A DNA stretch of 64,000 nucleotides from Acinetobacter sp. WC-141 (GCF_000313935.1 NZ_AMSS01000045.1:1-64000), one strand, 5' to 3'; positions 44,676 through 55,674 are shown, counted from the first letter of the stretch. A program made the numbers and translations. Notes: generated by a model not told the origin, from the sequence alone.

Positions 44676-45206
44676 ATGAAAAAGTCTCTCATTTGCTTAT
44701 CAGTAATTACTATGGGTTTAATGTCTATCAATGCCGCAAACGCTGCTACAGCAACAGGCACATTGACTGTTAAAGCAACAATTACAAATAGTTGTGTATT
44801 GAATACTTCTGCTACAGGTACAACTGCGAATGCAGTCTTGGACTTTGGTACTTTAAGTTCTCTTGCGAGCAACGTCGATGCAGATACCACTACGACAGGC
44901 GGTACTGCGATCAAAGTTTTATGTAACAACACTGTGCCATGGACTTTGGCTTTTGATGCCGGAAAAAATGCTCAAACGACTCAACGTCGTATGATTGGTG
45001 GTGCAACAAGCAACGAATATATTCCTTACAACCTTTTCTCTGACACTAACCGTGCAACAGCAATTGGCATTGCCACCTCTGCATATAGCGGTACTGGTAC
45101 TGGTGCAGCACAAACAGTTAACGTCTACGGTCGTATCCCTGCTGGCTCAACTTTGCCAAGCGCTGGTAGCTATGTTGACACTGTAACCGTAACAGTGACT
45201 TATTAA
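44676..45206 (+). CDS. Csu-type pilin subunit (spore coat protein U domain)
   Basis: The product is 176 residues with a signal peptide ending NAANA and one SCPU domain. The mature N-terminus TATGTLTVKATITNSCVLN looks like the donor strand plus first beta strand of archaic pilins, and the C-terminus ends GSYVDTVTVTVTY, the typical donor-complemented end. It probably polymerises into the pilus shaft, like CsuA/B. It is the first gene of a four-gene archaic chaperone-usher operon. The 83-bp gap to the chaperone gene may carry a processing site that favours pilin excess. Confidence 0.88.
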   Translation: MKKSLICLSVITMGLMSINAANAATATGTLTVKATITNSCVLNTSATGTTANAVLDFGTLSSLASNVDADTTTTGGTAIKVLCNNTVPWTLAFDAGKNAQTTQRRMIGGATSNEYIPYNLFSDTNRATAIGIATSAYSGTGTGAAQTVNVYGRIPAGSTLPSAGSYVDTVTVTVTY

Positions 45207-45288
45207 TTTTTAATAAGTTTTATGTGTCATTGCTAGCTCTTATTTTAGAGAGCTAGCCTAATTTGAGAAAAGTAGTTCTGGGCAAATC

Positions 45289-45996
45289 ATGAGAAAAGAT
45301 ATCTTTGTTACTACAAGTTTATTGTTATTTTTGCCTAGTATGCTGAACGCTGCCTCAATTCGTCTTTCGCCTGTAAGTGTTGAAATATTGAACGATCAAG
45401 CGGCATCCTCAATTAGTTTATATAACCAGTCAAATGAAAGTACTGATTTACAGGTACGTGTATTTGAATGGCGCCAAAATGCTGGGCAAGATCAATTAAT
45501 ACCTACAGATGAGATCGCGATTAGCCCACCATTTTTAAAATTACAACCCAATGATTCTTATAACTTGCGTATAGTTAGAATTAATCCCGGACCCGTTTCT
45601 GGTGAGCAAACATACCGTATTATTATTGATGAATTACCAAAGCCTGTAGATAGCCGTAAAGTGGATCAAGGGGTTAACGTATTACTGCGTTCGTCATTGC
45701 CTGTATTTGTAGTAAATAAAGATGCAATGACTAAACTTACTTGGTCAATACAACAAGAACAAACTAATTCTTATCTTACAATTCATAATGTTGGCAACCG
45801 ACATGCACTTTTAAGTAATTTAACACTTGTTGATACAACAGCAAATAAAAGCTATTCCATCAAAGTAAATACCGTGAATGGTTATATTCTTGCTGGGAAA
45901 TCAAGAAATTTTAATATTAGCCATGATTTTAAATTTCAAACTGATCATAAATATAATATTTCATTAAATATTAACGGTAAGCAAACATCTCTTTAA
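45289..45996 (+). CDS. archaic (Csu-type) periplasmic pilus chaperone
   Basis: The product is 235 residues with a signal peptide ending MLNAAS and two Ig-like domains. The motif QLIPTDEIAISPPFLKLQP and YRIIIDELPKP are characteristic of CsuC-like chaperones, which hold subunits by strand complementation. Its length matches. It lies 10 bp before the usher gene. In this operon it would cap both the shaft pilin and the two-domain tip subunit. Confidence 0.88.
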   Translation: MRKDIFVTTSLLLFLPSMLNAASIRLSPVSVEILNDQAASSISLYNQSNESTDLQVRVFEWRQNAGQDQLIPTDEIAISPPFLKLQPNDSYNLRIVRINPGPVSGEQTYRIIIDELPKPVDSRKVDQGVNVLLRSSLPVFVVNKDAMTKLTWSIQQEQTNSYLTIHNVGNRHALLSNLTLVDTTANKSYSIKVNTVNGYILAGKSRNFNISHDFKFQTDHKYNISLNINGKQTSL

Positions 45997-46006
45997 AGAG
46001 GCACAT

Positions 46007-48434
46007 ATGAAATATCTCGTAAGTGCCTTATGTGTTATGTACTTGCCGATTCATGCGTTTGCTGAATCATTGCAAGATAACACCAATGCTGCTTTACCAA
46101 GTATTCCGGAAGTTACCAGCTCTTCTCATCAGTTACTCATTTCTGATAAGGCGTACACACAGCTTTTTTTAAAGATTTCTATTAACTCGAATATTTCAAC
46201 AGATTTAATCTCGGTACGCCAAGATCAAGATAGAAAGTTATATATCCGCACTCGTGACTTGAAAGCTTTAAGAGTGAAAATGGATGAGTATATGGCTGAT
46301 AGCCAATGGGTGTGTATTAATGAGCTAAAAGGAATCCAGTTTAAATATCTAGAGAAGGAACAGTCTCTAAACTTACAAGTTCCTTCGAACATGCTGACGG
46401 ATTATTCGGTTGACTTAAATGGCCAGCAGATTACCAGCCCTCATTTACTCAAAATGAAACCCTTAAACGCGGCTATTCTGAACTACAGCCTGTATAACAC
46501 TACAACCAATGACGAGAATGTTTTCTCGGGTTCAGCAGAAGGAATTTTTAATAGCGCAATCGGTAACTTTTCGTCGGGCGTTTTATATAACGGCAGTAAT
46601 GAAAATAGTTATAGCCATGAAAAGTGGGTGCGCTTAGAGAGTAAATGGCAGTATGTAGACCCTGAAAAGATCAGGATCTATACCTTAGGGGACTTTATTT
46701 CTAATAGTTCGGATTGGGGCAGTAGTGTGCGTCTGGCAGGTTTGCAGTGGTCGAGTGCTTACACCCAACGAGGCGATATTGTCACCTCGGCATTACCACA
46801 ATTTTCCGGCTCAGCTGCACTCCCTTCAACTTTAGATTTATACGTTAACCAGCAAAAGATTTATTCAGGGCTTGTGCCATCAGGTCCGTTTGACATTAAG
46901 CAGTTACCGTTTATTTCAGGCAATGAAGTCACACTTGTGACTACCGATGCAACGGGACAGCAGAGCATTACCAAACAGGCTTACTATTTTTCATCTAAGA
47001 TTTTAGCCAAAGGCATTAATGAGTTTTCAGTAGACGTTGGGGTTCCCCGTTATAACTATGGGCTGTACTCAAACGATTATGATGACGCGACTTTTGCTTC
47101 AGGTGCGATTAGATACGGCTATAGCAATTCACTGACTTTAAGTGGTGGTGCAGAGGCTTCAACAGACGGCCTATCAAATCTGGGCACTGGTTTTGCCAAG
47201 AACCTGTTTGGTTTTGGGGTGATCAATGCTGACTTTGCCGCAAGCCAGTATAAAGATGAAAACGGCTATTCTGCTTTGCTTGGCTTAGAAGGGCGGATTA
47301 GCAAGAATATTTCGTTTAATACCAGTTACCGTAAGATATTTGATAACTACTTTGACCTTGCCCGTGTGTCTCAAGTTCGATATTTAAAAGATAACAATGA
47401 TTGACCAAATATTAAGCTACAGTGCGCTGGCAGATGAGATTTTTAGGGCGGGAATTAACTATAATTTTTATGAGGGGTATGGTGCGTATCTGGGCTATAA
47501 CCAGATTAAATTTAGCGACAACTCTTATAAATTACTATCTGCCAATTTAAGCGGAAGTATTAACAAGAACTGGGGATTTTATAGCTCAGCGTATAAAGAT
47601 TATGAAAACCAAAAAGACTATGGCATTTACTTTGCGCTGCGTTATACACCGTCTACCCGAGTCAATGCGATTACAAGTATTTCTAATGAAAGTGGTAAAA
47701 CAACATATAGACAAGAAATAAATGGATTTAGCGATCCACAAATTGGTTCATTTGGCTGGGGAGGTTATGTTGAGCGTGACCAAGATGCGAATGACAACAA
47801 TGCCTCGGTCTATGCTTCTTATCGTGCTCGGGCAGCTTACCTAACAGGTCGATATAACCATTTTGGGGATAACGACCAAGTTGCACTTTCGGCGACAGGA
47901 TCGTTGGTTGCGGCAGCAGGGCGAATCTTTGCGGCCAATGAAATTGGAGACGGATACGCGATCGTGACCAATGCCGGACCACAAAGCCAAATTTTAAATG
48001 GTGGAGTCAATTTAGGAGCAACTGATCGAACTGGTCGATTCTTAATTGCAAATTTAAGACCTTACCAACTTCATCATATCTATCTTGATCCCTCATATTT
48101 ACCTTTAGAGTGGGATGTTAAATCCACTAACCAAACAGCATTCGTAGGTTATCGCCAAGGAACCTTGGTGGACTTTGGTGCTCATCAGGTCATTTCAGGA
48201 TTAGTGAAACTTGTCGATGCGAATAATTCACCCTTATTACCGGGTTATACGGTTCGAATTAATGGGCAACAAGATGGAGTCGTTGGCTACGACGGTGAAG
48301 TATTTATTCCAAACCTATTAAAGCAAAACAAGCTTGAAGTCGATCTTCTGGATCATGGCTCATGCCAAGTTAGTTTTGCGTATGAAAATAAGCAATACAG
48401 CGCTAAAAAATTGGGGCCTTATGTATGTCGATAA
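46007..48434 (+). pseudogene. archaic chaperone-usher outer-membrane usher, single-base frameshift
   Basis: The first frame encodes a signal (VSALCVMYLPIHAFA), an N-terminal domain and the first part of the barrel, including LYVNQQKIYSGLVPSGPFDI, and stops at 47404 after RYLKDNND. A second frame starting near 47397 carries on with the same barrel (ILSYSALADEIFRAGINYN) to 48434, ending KLGPYVCR. Removing one T near 47402 restores KDNNDDQILSY and gives 808 residues, a normal CsuD-like usher length. As read here, the usher would be truncated at 465 residues and could not assemble pili. GAGG precedes the ATG. Confidence 0.85.
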
Positions 48435-49453
48435 CTACTGCGAGTCATAGTTTTTGGATGAAGAGTAAAAAGTTTTCATTGGCCATAAAGTATATTTTAG
48501 CAATTGTACTGTTTTTTATATTATATGCATTTTTTAGCTCCGCACATGCGGCTTGTACAGTAACTGGAACCACTAATAGTACGTATACCTATACGGCTGC
48601 CACCATTAATAGTGATGCAAATATTAACTTTTCCGGCACGATTAGCTGTTTAGGGGGGCGTACTACTCCTGAAATTTCAGCTTATATGTGTATGAAAACG
48701 GTATTTACGGGAACCACAAACGCCATTAATAGTGTGTCATTACCTTATACCGTCACAGCAACTGTAGGTGGGGCTGGGTCTTCTACCACGAATCAGTCCT
48801 CAAACGTCTGGTATGGTCCCGTAAGAACGGTTGCTTCAAATAATATTATTAGTTACTCAGTCAATGTAAAAGTCCCAGCCCGTACAGGTTCGCTTATTGC
48901 ATACCCTAAAGGAACATATACAGGTACGGTTCAGCTTTTTTGGGACATGCAAGCAAGCTCTAGCACAGTCTGTGAGGGCGATAGCGGAGGCGGTTGGGAT
49001 TCGGGTAATACCACTATAACTGCTAACTATGTTGTACCGAGTTTGTGCCAATTAGATTCAACATCAAATGTCGACTTTGGCAATATTAATGATATTGGCA
49101 CCGCCACTCGTGATTACACCGCTCAAGGGGCAGTGAGTACAACTTGTAATAATGGAACGCTATACAGTATTTACTTAGGTGATGGTAATAACCGTATTGC
49201 TGGCGGTTTTCGGCGTATGACAAATGGTAGTAGTCAATATATTCCTTATCAGCTATATCAGAACTCGACTTATAGTACGGTATGGGACACTACAGGAGGG
49301 ATAACTTCGATTGGAGGCTCTGGTGGCGTTTCTAAAACAGGCTCGGGCAATGCTCAAAGTACAAATGTCTATGGAAAAATTCCGCAGGGTACAGCTATTT
49401 CCATGACTTCTGGTAACTACTCAGATACGATAGTTGTTACAGTAACTTATTAA
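48425..49453 (+). CDS. two-domain SCPU tip adhesin of the pilus (CsuE-like)
   Basis: The product is 342 residues. A long N-terminal segment with a hydrophobic helix (LAIKYILAIVLFFILYAFF) ends at SSAHA, a signal peptide. Two SCPU domains follow: the first starts ACTVTGTTNSTYTY, and the second from SLCQLDSTSNVDFG to the C-terminal YSDTIVVTVTY. CsuE has this layout and is the tip adhesin, whose hydrophobic loops bind plastic. The start overlaps the usher stop by ten bases, which argues that the whole operon is translationally coupled. No terminator is obvious downstream. Confidence 0.85.
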   Translation: MSITTASHSFWMKSKKFSLAIKYILAIVLFFILYAFFSSAHAACTVTGTTNSTYTYTAATINSDANINFSGTISCLGGRTTPEISAYMCMKTVFTGTTNAINSVSLPYTVTATVGGAGSSTTNQSSNVWYGPVRTVASNNIISYSVNVKVPARTGSLIAYPKGTYTGTVQLFWDMQASSSTVCEGDSGGGWDSGNTTITANYVVPSLCQLDSTSNVDFGNINDIGTATRDYTAQGAVSTTCNNGTLYSIYLGDGNNRIAGGFRRMTNGSSQYIPYQLYQNSTYSTVWDTTGGITSIGGSGGVSKTGSGNAQSTNVYGKIPQGTAISMTSGNYSDTIVVTVTY

Positions 49454-49945
49454 GAATCTTTTTGAATTTTATATTGAGTGTTTCTGGAGGGCAATTTGAA
49501 TAGCCGTGAGTTTTAGATTTGATATTTATTTCTAAACAGTGCTATCTATAAATTTGATTTTTAATTGTTCTAATTTGAGATACGTAGAAAAGCTTTTACA
49601 GAAAAGCTAGATGTAAAAAATGATTAACGGTAATGTTGTTTTAGAATAAGCAAAAACAGAAAAAGACAAATTAAAAAAATAAGAAAAAACATCTGATGAA
49701 TAAATACCTTATGAATATTAAATGTATTTTTACACAAGTTAACAGATTGTACAAATTAAATTACAGTTCTCTTGTCTTTATTTATTCTTTCTTATCAATA
49801 AAAAATGCTTTTAGAGCCAATGCTTTTTATTAATAAATTAATCATTTGTATTGGAAAACAAAGTGTTAAAATTGTAGGGTTGGGATGTTTTGATATATGC
49901 AACTATCTCGAATTTTAACCTATTGAAAATACTAAGGTTTATAAC
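49454..49945. other. 492-bp AT-rich gap between pilus operon and MFS gene
   Basis: There is no gene or clear terminator. A 44-codon ORF starting near 49695 has no good ribosome site and odd composition, so I do not call it. The MFS promoter must lie at the right end. Confidence 0.55.
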
Positions 49946-51112
49946 TTGTTCCAACCACTTACAATCCAAACTAGACTCGGCGGATTCTACTTCTTTTACT
50001 ATTCTATTGTTGGCACATTCATGCCTTATTGGAATTTATATCTTCAAGATCAAGGATTTAACTATCAAGAAATTGGCATCTTATCATCAATTGCCATTGT
50101 AACGCGTTTTTTTGCACCTTTGGTATGGGGATGGATTGCTGACAAATCTGGTAAGCGAATGCTACTTGTCCGGTTGGCGACTTGGATGGAATCATGTATA
50201 TGGTTGGCTATTTTTATAGTTCCCAATACATTTCAATCGATTGCTTTACTCATGCTTATTTTTAGCTTCTTCCAAAATGCTATTTTAGCTCAATTTGAAG
50301 GGGTCACTTTATTTTGGTTGGGTGATCAAAAAGCTAAACTTTACGGCAAAATCCGTAAATGGGGATCTGTTGGATTCATTGTGGGTGTTTTTGTTATTGG
50401 TGCACTTCTAGAAATAGTGCCTATTTCGATGCTTCCGATTTTATTATTAATTATTGCTTCATTGGCATTTATTTGGTCTTTCACTATCCGAGAACCAGAT
50501 GGTGCACCTGCGTCGCAAAAGCAGTTAGAATCTTTACTTCCGGTGCTTAAACGGCCGGCAGTAGCTGCATTTTTCACAATTGAATTTATTTTACTTTTTT
50601 CACATGCGCCTTTTTATAGTTTTTATAGTAATTTTCTGAAATCTTTGAATTTTAGTACGACTGAAATTGGATTTTTATGGGCTATGGGTGTTTTTGCAGA
50701 AATTTTTATGTTTTCAATTGCTTCAAAGATTTTTCAACGTTTTTCGTGGCGTAGTTTAGTGATTGTGTGTTTGCTAGTGACGAGCATACGTTGGATGTTA
50801 GTTGCACTATTTTCACATTACTTTGTTGGTCAACTTTTTGCACAATGCTTGCATGCTTTCAGTTTTGGTCTATTTCACTTAATTGCGATGCGAGTTATTT
50901 TTCAAAACTTCTCGGCTGGACAACAAGGACGTGGGCAAGCTCTTTACAGCACCATGTGGGGGTTGGGGGTGGCTTCTGGTAGTGTTCTGGCCGGACATTT
51001 TTGGAAAATTCTTTCTGGTGAGCTCATCTTCATGTGTGCCAGCTTGGTTGTACTTTTAGGCTTATGCTTTGTAATGTGGCTGCCGAAACAAATTGATTCT
51101 TCAACTGCATAA
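49946..51112 (+). CDS. MFS transporter of the 3-phenylpropionate (HcaT-like) type, TTG start
   Basis: The product is 388 residues with about twelve membrane helices. The N-terminal GGFYFFYYSIVGTFMPYWNLYLQ and motif WGWIADKSGKRMLL resemble the HcaT/PPP branch of the major facilitator superfamily, which takes up aromatic acids with protons. The TTG at 49946 is favoured by AAGG upstream and because it gives the complete first helix. The substrate is not determined; no phenylpropionate catabolic genes are nearby. Confidence 0.82.
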   Translation: MFQPLTIQTRLGGFYFFYYSIVGTFMPYWNLYLQDQGFNYQEIGILSSIAIVTRFFAPLVWGWIADKSGKRMLLVRLATWMESCIWLAIFIVPNTFQSIALLMLIFSFFQNAILAQFEGVTLFWLGDQKAKLYGKIRKWGSVGFIVGVFVIGALLEIVPISMLPILLLIIASLAFIWSFTIREPDGAPASQKQLESLLPVLKRPAVAAFFTIEFILLFSHAPFYSFYSNFLKSLNFSTTEIGFLWAMGVFAEIFMFSIASKIFQRFSWRSLVIVCLLVTSIRWMLVALFSHYFVGQLFAQCLHAFSFGLFHLIAMRVIFQNFSAGQQGRGQALYSTMWGLGVASGSVLAGHFWKILSGELIFMCASLVVLLGLCFVMWLPKQIDSSTA

Positions 51113-51266
51113 GCTTGAGATAATGTAAAAAAGTCATTTATATTGAAAAAAGCAAGTAAATATGAAATTGTTTGATGACTTGTTGTAGCACGTTACAGTT
51201 GAAAAATATTGTTTTTATATGGTTATGAACCAGTGAATTTGTCAAAAAATATGCTAACTTAACTTC

Positions 51267-51770
51267 ATGCGTTTAATGATTAATAAATCTATGAAAAATA
51301 TTTATATTATTGGATTATTGTGGGCTTGTTCCGGTTTAGCTGTGGCAGAAACGGCGACTCAGCAGCCAGCTGAACAACCCGTTCGGACTGCCAGTAATCC
51401 TAATGCTATACGTATTGTTACGCGCCCTGAAATTATGGGATTATGGGGAATGGAAATTCCAAATAATAAGAAATGTGTGGAATATTATAACTTCCGTAGT
51501 AGTAATGATGTAGTGATCAAAAGTGGTCAAGAATGGTCATATGGTCTATATGAATATCAACCATCCGATGATCCTAAAGAGCAATTAGCTGCTTTAGTGA
51601 TGCAAATTAAATTTGATAATAATAAAGTGGATTGTTCTGGTCAGAAACAAGATCAAACAGGTGATGTTTCTCAATATTTTGTTCAATGGAAAAATGATCA
51701 TACTATCAACTTCTGTTCAACCGCTAAGGGTGAGAAGTGTTTTGCGACTTTACGTAGAGTTCTTCCGTAA
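51267..51770 (+). CDS. secreted hypothetical protein
   Basis: The product is 167 residues, with possible starts also at 51276 and 51291. The last gives a compact signal peptide (MKNIYIIGLLWACSGLAVAE). The mature part contains IMGLWGMEIPNNKKCVEYYNF and ends KCFATLRRVLP, with four cysteines suggesting disulfides in the periplasm. No domain name can be given. It converges on accC with a shared terminator. Confidence 0.65.
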   Translation: MRLMINKSMKNIYIIGLLWACSGLAVAETATQQPAEQPVRTASNPNAIRIVTRPEIMGLWGMEIPNNKKCVEYYNFRSSNDVVIKSGQEWSYGLYEYQPSDDPKEQLAALVMQIKFDNNKVDCSGQKQDQTGDVSQYFVQWKNDHTINFCSTAKGEKCFATLRRVLP

Positions 51771-51784
51771 AATAGTAGATATAA

Positions 51785-51816
51785 AAAAAAGCCTCTTATT
51801 TACAAGAGGCTTTTTT
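51785..51816. terminator. bidirectional terminator shared with accC
   Basis: AAAAAAGCCTCTT and AAGAGGCTTTTTT form a 13-bp perfect stem with an ATTTAC loop, flanked by A and T runs on both sides. Confidence 0.92.
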
Positions 51817-51817
51817 A

Positions 51818-53188
51818 TTATGCAGTTTCAGCTTTTTTCTTTTCTTCCAATTGCTTTAACAAGTGCTTTTCAAGGTAATGGATGTCCATTGCTTGAGAAC
51901 AGAAGCTCTTATCTTGCAAAATAAGATCTTTATGCAGAGGAATATTAGTTTTAATTCCTGTAAGGATCATTTCGTCTAACGCTTGACGCATACGAGCAAG
52001 TGAAGTTTCACGGTCTTTACCATGAGAAATCAGTTTAGCAATCATAGAGTCATAGTAAGGTGGAATGCTGTATCCTGGATAGATATGAGAGTCTAAACGA
52101 ATACCAGCACCGCCTGGTGCATAGAAACTTTCGATTTTACCTGGTGAAGGTAAGAACGTTGTGGGATCTTCAGCATTGATACGACATTCGATTGCATGAC
52201 CATTAACTTTAATGTCTTCTTGTTGAAGTTCTAGTCCTAGGCCGCCTGCAATACGTAACTGTTGTTCAATAATATCAACACCAGTAACCATTTCAGTAAC
52301 AGGGTGCTCTACCTGAACACGAGTGTTCATTTCGATAAAGAAGAATTCACCGTCTTCAAATAAAAATTCAAACGTACCAGCACCACGATATTGCATTAAC
52401 TGACATGCATGAACACATGCTTCTAAAATATCAGCTCGTGCTTGCTCTGGTAGATTTGGTGCGGGCGCTTCTTCTAGTACTTTTTGGTGACGACGTTGTA
52501 ATGAACAGTCGCGATCATATAAATGAATCGCATGACCATTACCGTCACCAAGAATTTGAACTTCGACATGGCGAGGTTTTTGTAAAAAGCGTTCCATGTA
52601 AACGGTATCATCACCGAACCACATTTCTGCATCGCGCTGTGCTGCTTGAACTGATTCAAGTAGGGTATCTACACGCTCAACAATACGCATACCACGTCCA
52701 CCACCGCCAGATGCCGCTTTAACAATAAGCGGGAAGCCGATTTCTTTCGCTTCTGCCAAGGCATTGTGGATGGTCACTGCATGGTCGCAACCCGGTACAG
52801 TAGGTACGCCAGCTTTTTTCATGGCAACAATCGCAGAAACTTTGTTCCCCATAAGGCGAATATGTTCTGGACGAGGGCCAATAAAAGTGAAACCTGAACT
52901 TTCTACAATTTCAGCAAATTCAGCATTTTCTGAAAGAAAACCGTAGCCGGGATGGATAGCATCGGCACCGGTAATTTCTGCAGCAGTAATAATTGCCGGG
53001 ATATTTAAATAGCTATCACTACTTGCACCCGGACCAATACATACTGCTTCATCAACAAAACGTAAATGCATCAAATCCTTATCGGCATCTGAATAGATAC
53101 CCACAGTCTTGATTCCTAATGTTTTGCAAGCCCGGGTAATTCGTAAAGCGATTTCACCACGGTTTGCAATTAAAACTTTTTGCAACAT
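51818..53188 (-). CDS. accC: acetyl-CoA carboxylase, biotin carboxylase subunit
   Basis: The product is 456 residues. It carboxylates biotin on AccB using bicarbonate and ATP, the first half-reaction of malonyl-CoA synthesis. [17 protein letters not shown] opens the protein, the ATP-grasp glycine loop is [13 protein letters not shown], and [15 protein letters not shown] carries the catalytic Glu/Arg region. It lies 17 bp after accB in the classical aroQ-accB-accC order. Its final codons end almost at the shared terminator. Confidence 0.97.
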   Translation of the reverse strand: MLQKVLIANRGEIALRITRACKTLGIKTVGIYSDADKDLMHLRFVDEAVCIGPGASSDSYLNIPAIITAAEITGADAIHPGYGFLSENAEFAEIVESSGFTFIGPRPEHIRLMGNKVSAIVAMKKAGVPTVPGCDHAVTIHNALAEAKEIGFPLIVKAASGGGGRGMRIVERVDTLLESVQAAQRDAEMWFGDDTVYMERFLQKPRHVEVQILGDGNGHAIHLYDRDCSLQRRHQKVLEEAPAPNLPEQARADILEACVHACQLMQYRGAGTFEFLFEDGEFFFIEMNTRVQVEHPVTEMVTGVDIIEQQLRIAGGLGLELQQEDIKVNGHAIECRINAEDPTTFLPSPGKIESFYAPGGAGIRLDSHIYPGYSIPPYYDSMIAKLISHGKDRETSLARMRQALDEMILTGIKTNIPLHKDLILQDKSFCSQAMDIHYLEKHLLKQLEEKKKAETA

Positions 53189-53205
53189 AGACGTCCCCGA
53201 GGTAA

Positions 53206-53625
53206 TTACGCGCGATAACGGAATAAAGGTTGACCGAATTGGATAACATCACCATTTTTCACTAAAATTTCTTCAATCACGCCACTTTGAGTTGCTTCAA
53301 TTGGGTTCATGATTTTCATAGCTTCAATAATACCCAAAGTTTCACCAGCAGATACAGTTTGACCTACTTTAACAAATGGTGCTTCGCCTGGGCTTGGCGC
53401 AGCGTAGAACACGCCAACCATTGGAGAAGGTTCAACTGCTCCACGTGGTGTTTTTGCAACCGGTGCTTCTGCAACAGCAGCTGCCGGAAGTGCTACACCA
53501 GCCGCAGCAACGACTGGATTACGACGAGTTAAAGCGATTGATTGATCACCTTCTTTAACTTCAATCGCTTGCAAGTCAGACTCAATCATTAAATCGATGA
53601 GTTTCTTAATTTTGCGGATATCCAT
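53206..53625 (-). CDS. accB: acetyl-CoA carboxylase, biotin carboxyl carrier protein
   Basis: The product is 139 residues. The C-terminal biotinyl domain holds the modified lysine in [11 protein letters not shown], with the thumb-like loop near [12 protein letters not shown] typical of BCCP. A short N-terminal helix region and an Ala/Pro-rich linker ([19 protein letters not shown]) precede it. It carries carboxybiotin between AccC and the carboxyltransferase. Confidence 0.95.
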   Translation of the reverse strand: MDIRKIKKLIDLMIESDLQAIEVKEGDQSIALTRRNPVVAAAGVALPAAAVAEAPVAKTPRGAVEPSPMVGVFYAAPSPGEAPFVKVGQTVSAGETLGIIEAMKIMNPIEATQSGVIEEILVKNGDVIQFGQPLFRYRA

Positions 53626-53642
53626 GGGCGACTATTCCTAAA

Positions 53643-54098
53643 CTAGTTTGGGTTAGATGGTTGAATTTTTTCAATAGCGTAATCGAGTGCAAAGCTATAG
53701 CCTTTTGCACCAAGACCACAAATCACGCCAATTGCTTTATCGGATAAATATGAATGATGTCTGAATGCCTCTCTTGCATGGACATTCGACAAATGTACTT
53801 CAATAAATGGAATGGCAACGCCAAGTAGGGCATCACGTAGAGCAACTGAAGTATGGGTGAGGGCGGCAGGATTAATAATAATAAGTTTTATGCCTTCGGT
53901 TTGTGCCTGATGAATACGGTCAACAATGGCACCTTCCCAATTGCTTTGAAAAGTATCTAATGTAATTGAAGCGTTTTGAGCTTGGGTAACAAGTTGTTGG
54001 TTAATATCACCTAAGGTAAGATGACCATATACTTCTGGTTCGCGTTTTCCCAGCAAATTCAAATTCGGTCCATGAATCACCAAAATGGTCGAACTCAT
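53643..54098 (-). CDS. aroQ: 3-dehydroquinate dehydratase, type II
   Basis: The product is 151 residues and dehydrates 3-dehydroquinate to 3-dehydroshikimate in aromatic amino acid synthesis. The N-terminal [17 protein letters not shown] holds the essential Arg and Tyr of type II enzymes, and [19 protein letters not shown] carries the catalytic His. It starts the aroQ-accB-accC operon, with promoter in the 235-bp gap upstream (54099-54333). Confidence 0.95.
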   Translation of the reverse strand: MSSTILVIHGPNLNLLGKREPEVYGHLTLGDINQQLVTQAQNASITLDTFQSNWEGAIVDRIHQAQTEGIKLIIINPAALTHTSVALRDALLGVAIPFIEVHLSNVHAREAFRHHSYLSDKAIGVICGLGAKGYSFALDYAIEKIQPSNPN

Positions 54099-54333
54099 TC
54101 AGATTGCTCCAGCTCTAAAGTTGCAAATATTCTTTGCAAGATGTCTGCAAAGTTTGCTTATTATGGCATATGTTTCTACAATTTTTTTATAATTTGTTTT
54201 AATTGTCGCAGAAAGGGTACGCCAAATTCGGCTTATATATTGTAAATTTTGCGATGATTTAGCAATGTTAAAAAATGACAAAATTTCAAGTAATTTAATG
54301 AAGCTTATTTTAAACTGAATTGACAAAAACAGT

Positions 54334-55674
54334 TCATGTATTTTGTGTAACGGCTGCAGAATTCTCTCCAATCACGAGTAGCTCATTCCACCTCGTTAGA
54401 TAGTTTTTTGAGCGGTGACATTGTTTCATATGCCAAGATGGACTACGAGAATGATAGCCAACTTGTAAATAGTGGCTACCGAATCGATTACGAACTGTAC
54501 TTAGGGTTTTCATGAGTTGTTGTCTTTGTTGAATCAGCTCAAGAGGTTGCCACAAATCATCAATGTGATGTTGACGGGCGTGTAAACCACAAAATAAAAC
54601 TCCAATCTTAATATATTTTTTATTTTCTTTATATAAAACATCAATTTGTTGCATTGCTGCTTTTGTTAATATACATAGATCATCTGTTGCATAATTTAAG
54701 CCTATTGCTTGAGATGACGCTTTTTTATAAGGTGGTTTATCTGTTTTTTCATAAAGCATGACTTGAATGCAGGCACACAGCTGTTCTTGTTTCATTAAGC
54801 GTCGGTGAGCACGATTGAGATGAAAGATAAGCGCTTGTTTAATAATCTCAATGCTGGATAAAGCTTGAGCGAAACTTCGTGATGCTAAAATTCGTTTTGT
54901 TAAGATGGCAGGATCGTCGAGTTGAATACAGGATTGGCCTTTTAGCTCACGAATGGTACGTGCCATAACCACAGAAAAAGCTTTTGCTAGATGATGCTCA
55001 TTGGCAAAAGTTAAGTCTAAGCATGAATAAATTTCATAGCTTCGTAATTGTTTGACCAATTGATAGCCAATTCCCCATACTTCTTTGACTGAAGTTTGTT
55101 GCATAAGGTCTTCAAGCAGTAGCGGATCTAAACTAGTGAAATTACAAATTCCCTTAAAGCTTTTAATTTTTTTAGCATAGTGATTGGCTAATTTGGCCTG
55201 AGTTTTTGAATATCCGATGCCAATACAGCAAGGTAAGCTCAACCATTCTTCTAAGGTTTCTACGACATTGTCACAATATGAATGGATATCTAGAGATTGA
55301 AGGTAAGGGGTAAGGCGAATAAAGCATTCATCAATAGAGTAAGCTTCTAAATCATCAGGCGAGAAGAATTCCCCTAAAACTGAAAAAAAACGACGCGACA
55401 TTTCGGCATATAAAGTGTAGTTACTTGAATAGACGTGTACACCCGCTTGGAGAGCTTCTTCTTCAATTTGGTACCATGGGATACCCATTTTTATACCCAA
55501 TTTCTTTGCTTCTTCACTGCGCGATACAACACATCCATCGTTATTAGAAAGTACCACGACTGGCAGGCCAATAAGTTTAGGGTTAAATAGTCGCTCACAA
55601 CTGACATAACAGTTATTAATATCTACAAGCGCGTAAATTTCGCGGTGTGAGATGTCCATTCTGACTTGCCCCAT
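54334..55674 (-). CDS. umuC: Y-family DNA polymerase (UmuC/Pol V type), without adjacent umuD
   Basis: The product is 446 residues (or 441 from the ATG at 55659). IYALVDINNCYVSCERLFNP carries the first metal-binding Asp, and YSIDECFIRL the second acidic pair. It is a translesion polymerase, normally paired with UmuD' after damage and in Acinetobacter repressed by a UmuD-like regulator. No umuD or umuDAb gene lies upstream: the next 250 bp are non-coding and then an iron locus begins. It is therefore an orphan, possibly separated from its partner by the insertion of that locus. The upstream AT-rich DNA contains TTGATATTG, which resembles part of a UmuDAb-type site, but weakly. Confidence 0.85.
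   Translation of the reverse strand: MGQVRMDISHREIYALVDINNCYVSCERLFNPKLIGLPVVVLSNNDGCVVSRSEEAKKLGIKMGIPWYQIEEEALQAGVHVYSSNYTLYAEMSRRFFSVLGEFFSPDDLEAYSIDECFIRLTPYLQSLDIHSYCDNVVETLEEWLSLPCCIGIGYSKTQAKLANHYAKKIKSFKGICNFTSLDPLLLEDLMQQTSVKEVWGIGYQLVKQLRSYEIYSCLDLTFANEHHLAKAFSVVMARTIRELKGQSCIQLDDPAILTKRILASRSFAQALSSIEIIKQALIFHLNRAHRRLMKQEQLCACIQVMLYEKTDKPPYKKASSQAIGLNYATDDLCILTKAAMQQIDVLYKENKKYIKIGVLFCGLHARQHHIDDLWQPLELIQQRQQLMKTLSTVRNRFGSHYLQVGYHSRSPSWHMKQCHRSKNYLTRWNELLVIGENSAAVTQNT

Noticed and set aside
49695..49829. A 44-codon open frame starting near 49695 between the pilus operon and the MFS gene
   Set aside because: No credible ribosome site, random-looking composition in very AT-rich DNA, and no signal or motif.
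52405..52722. Plus-strand open frame inside accC
   Set aside because: It is a shadow of the well-supported accC gene; codon structure belongs to the minus strand.
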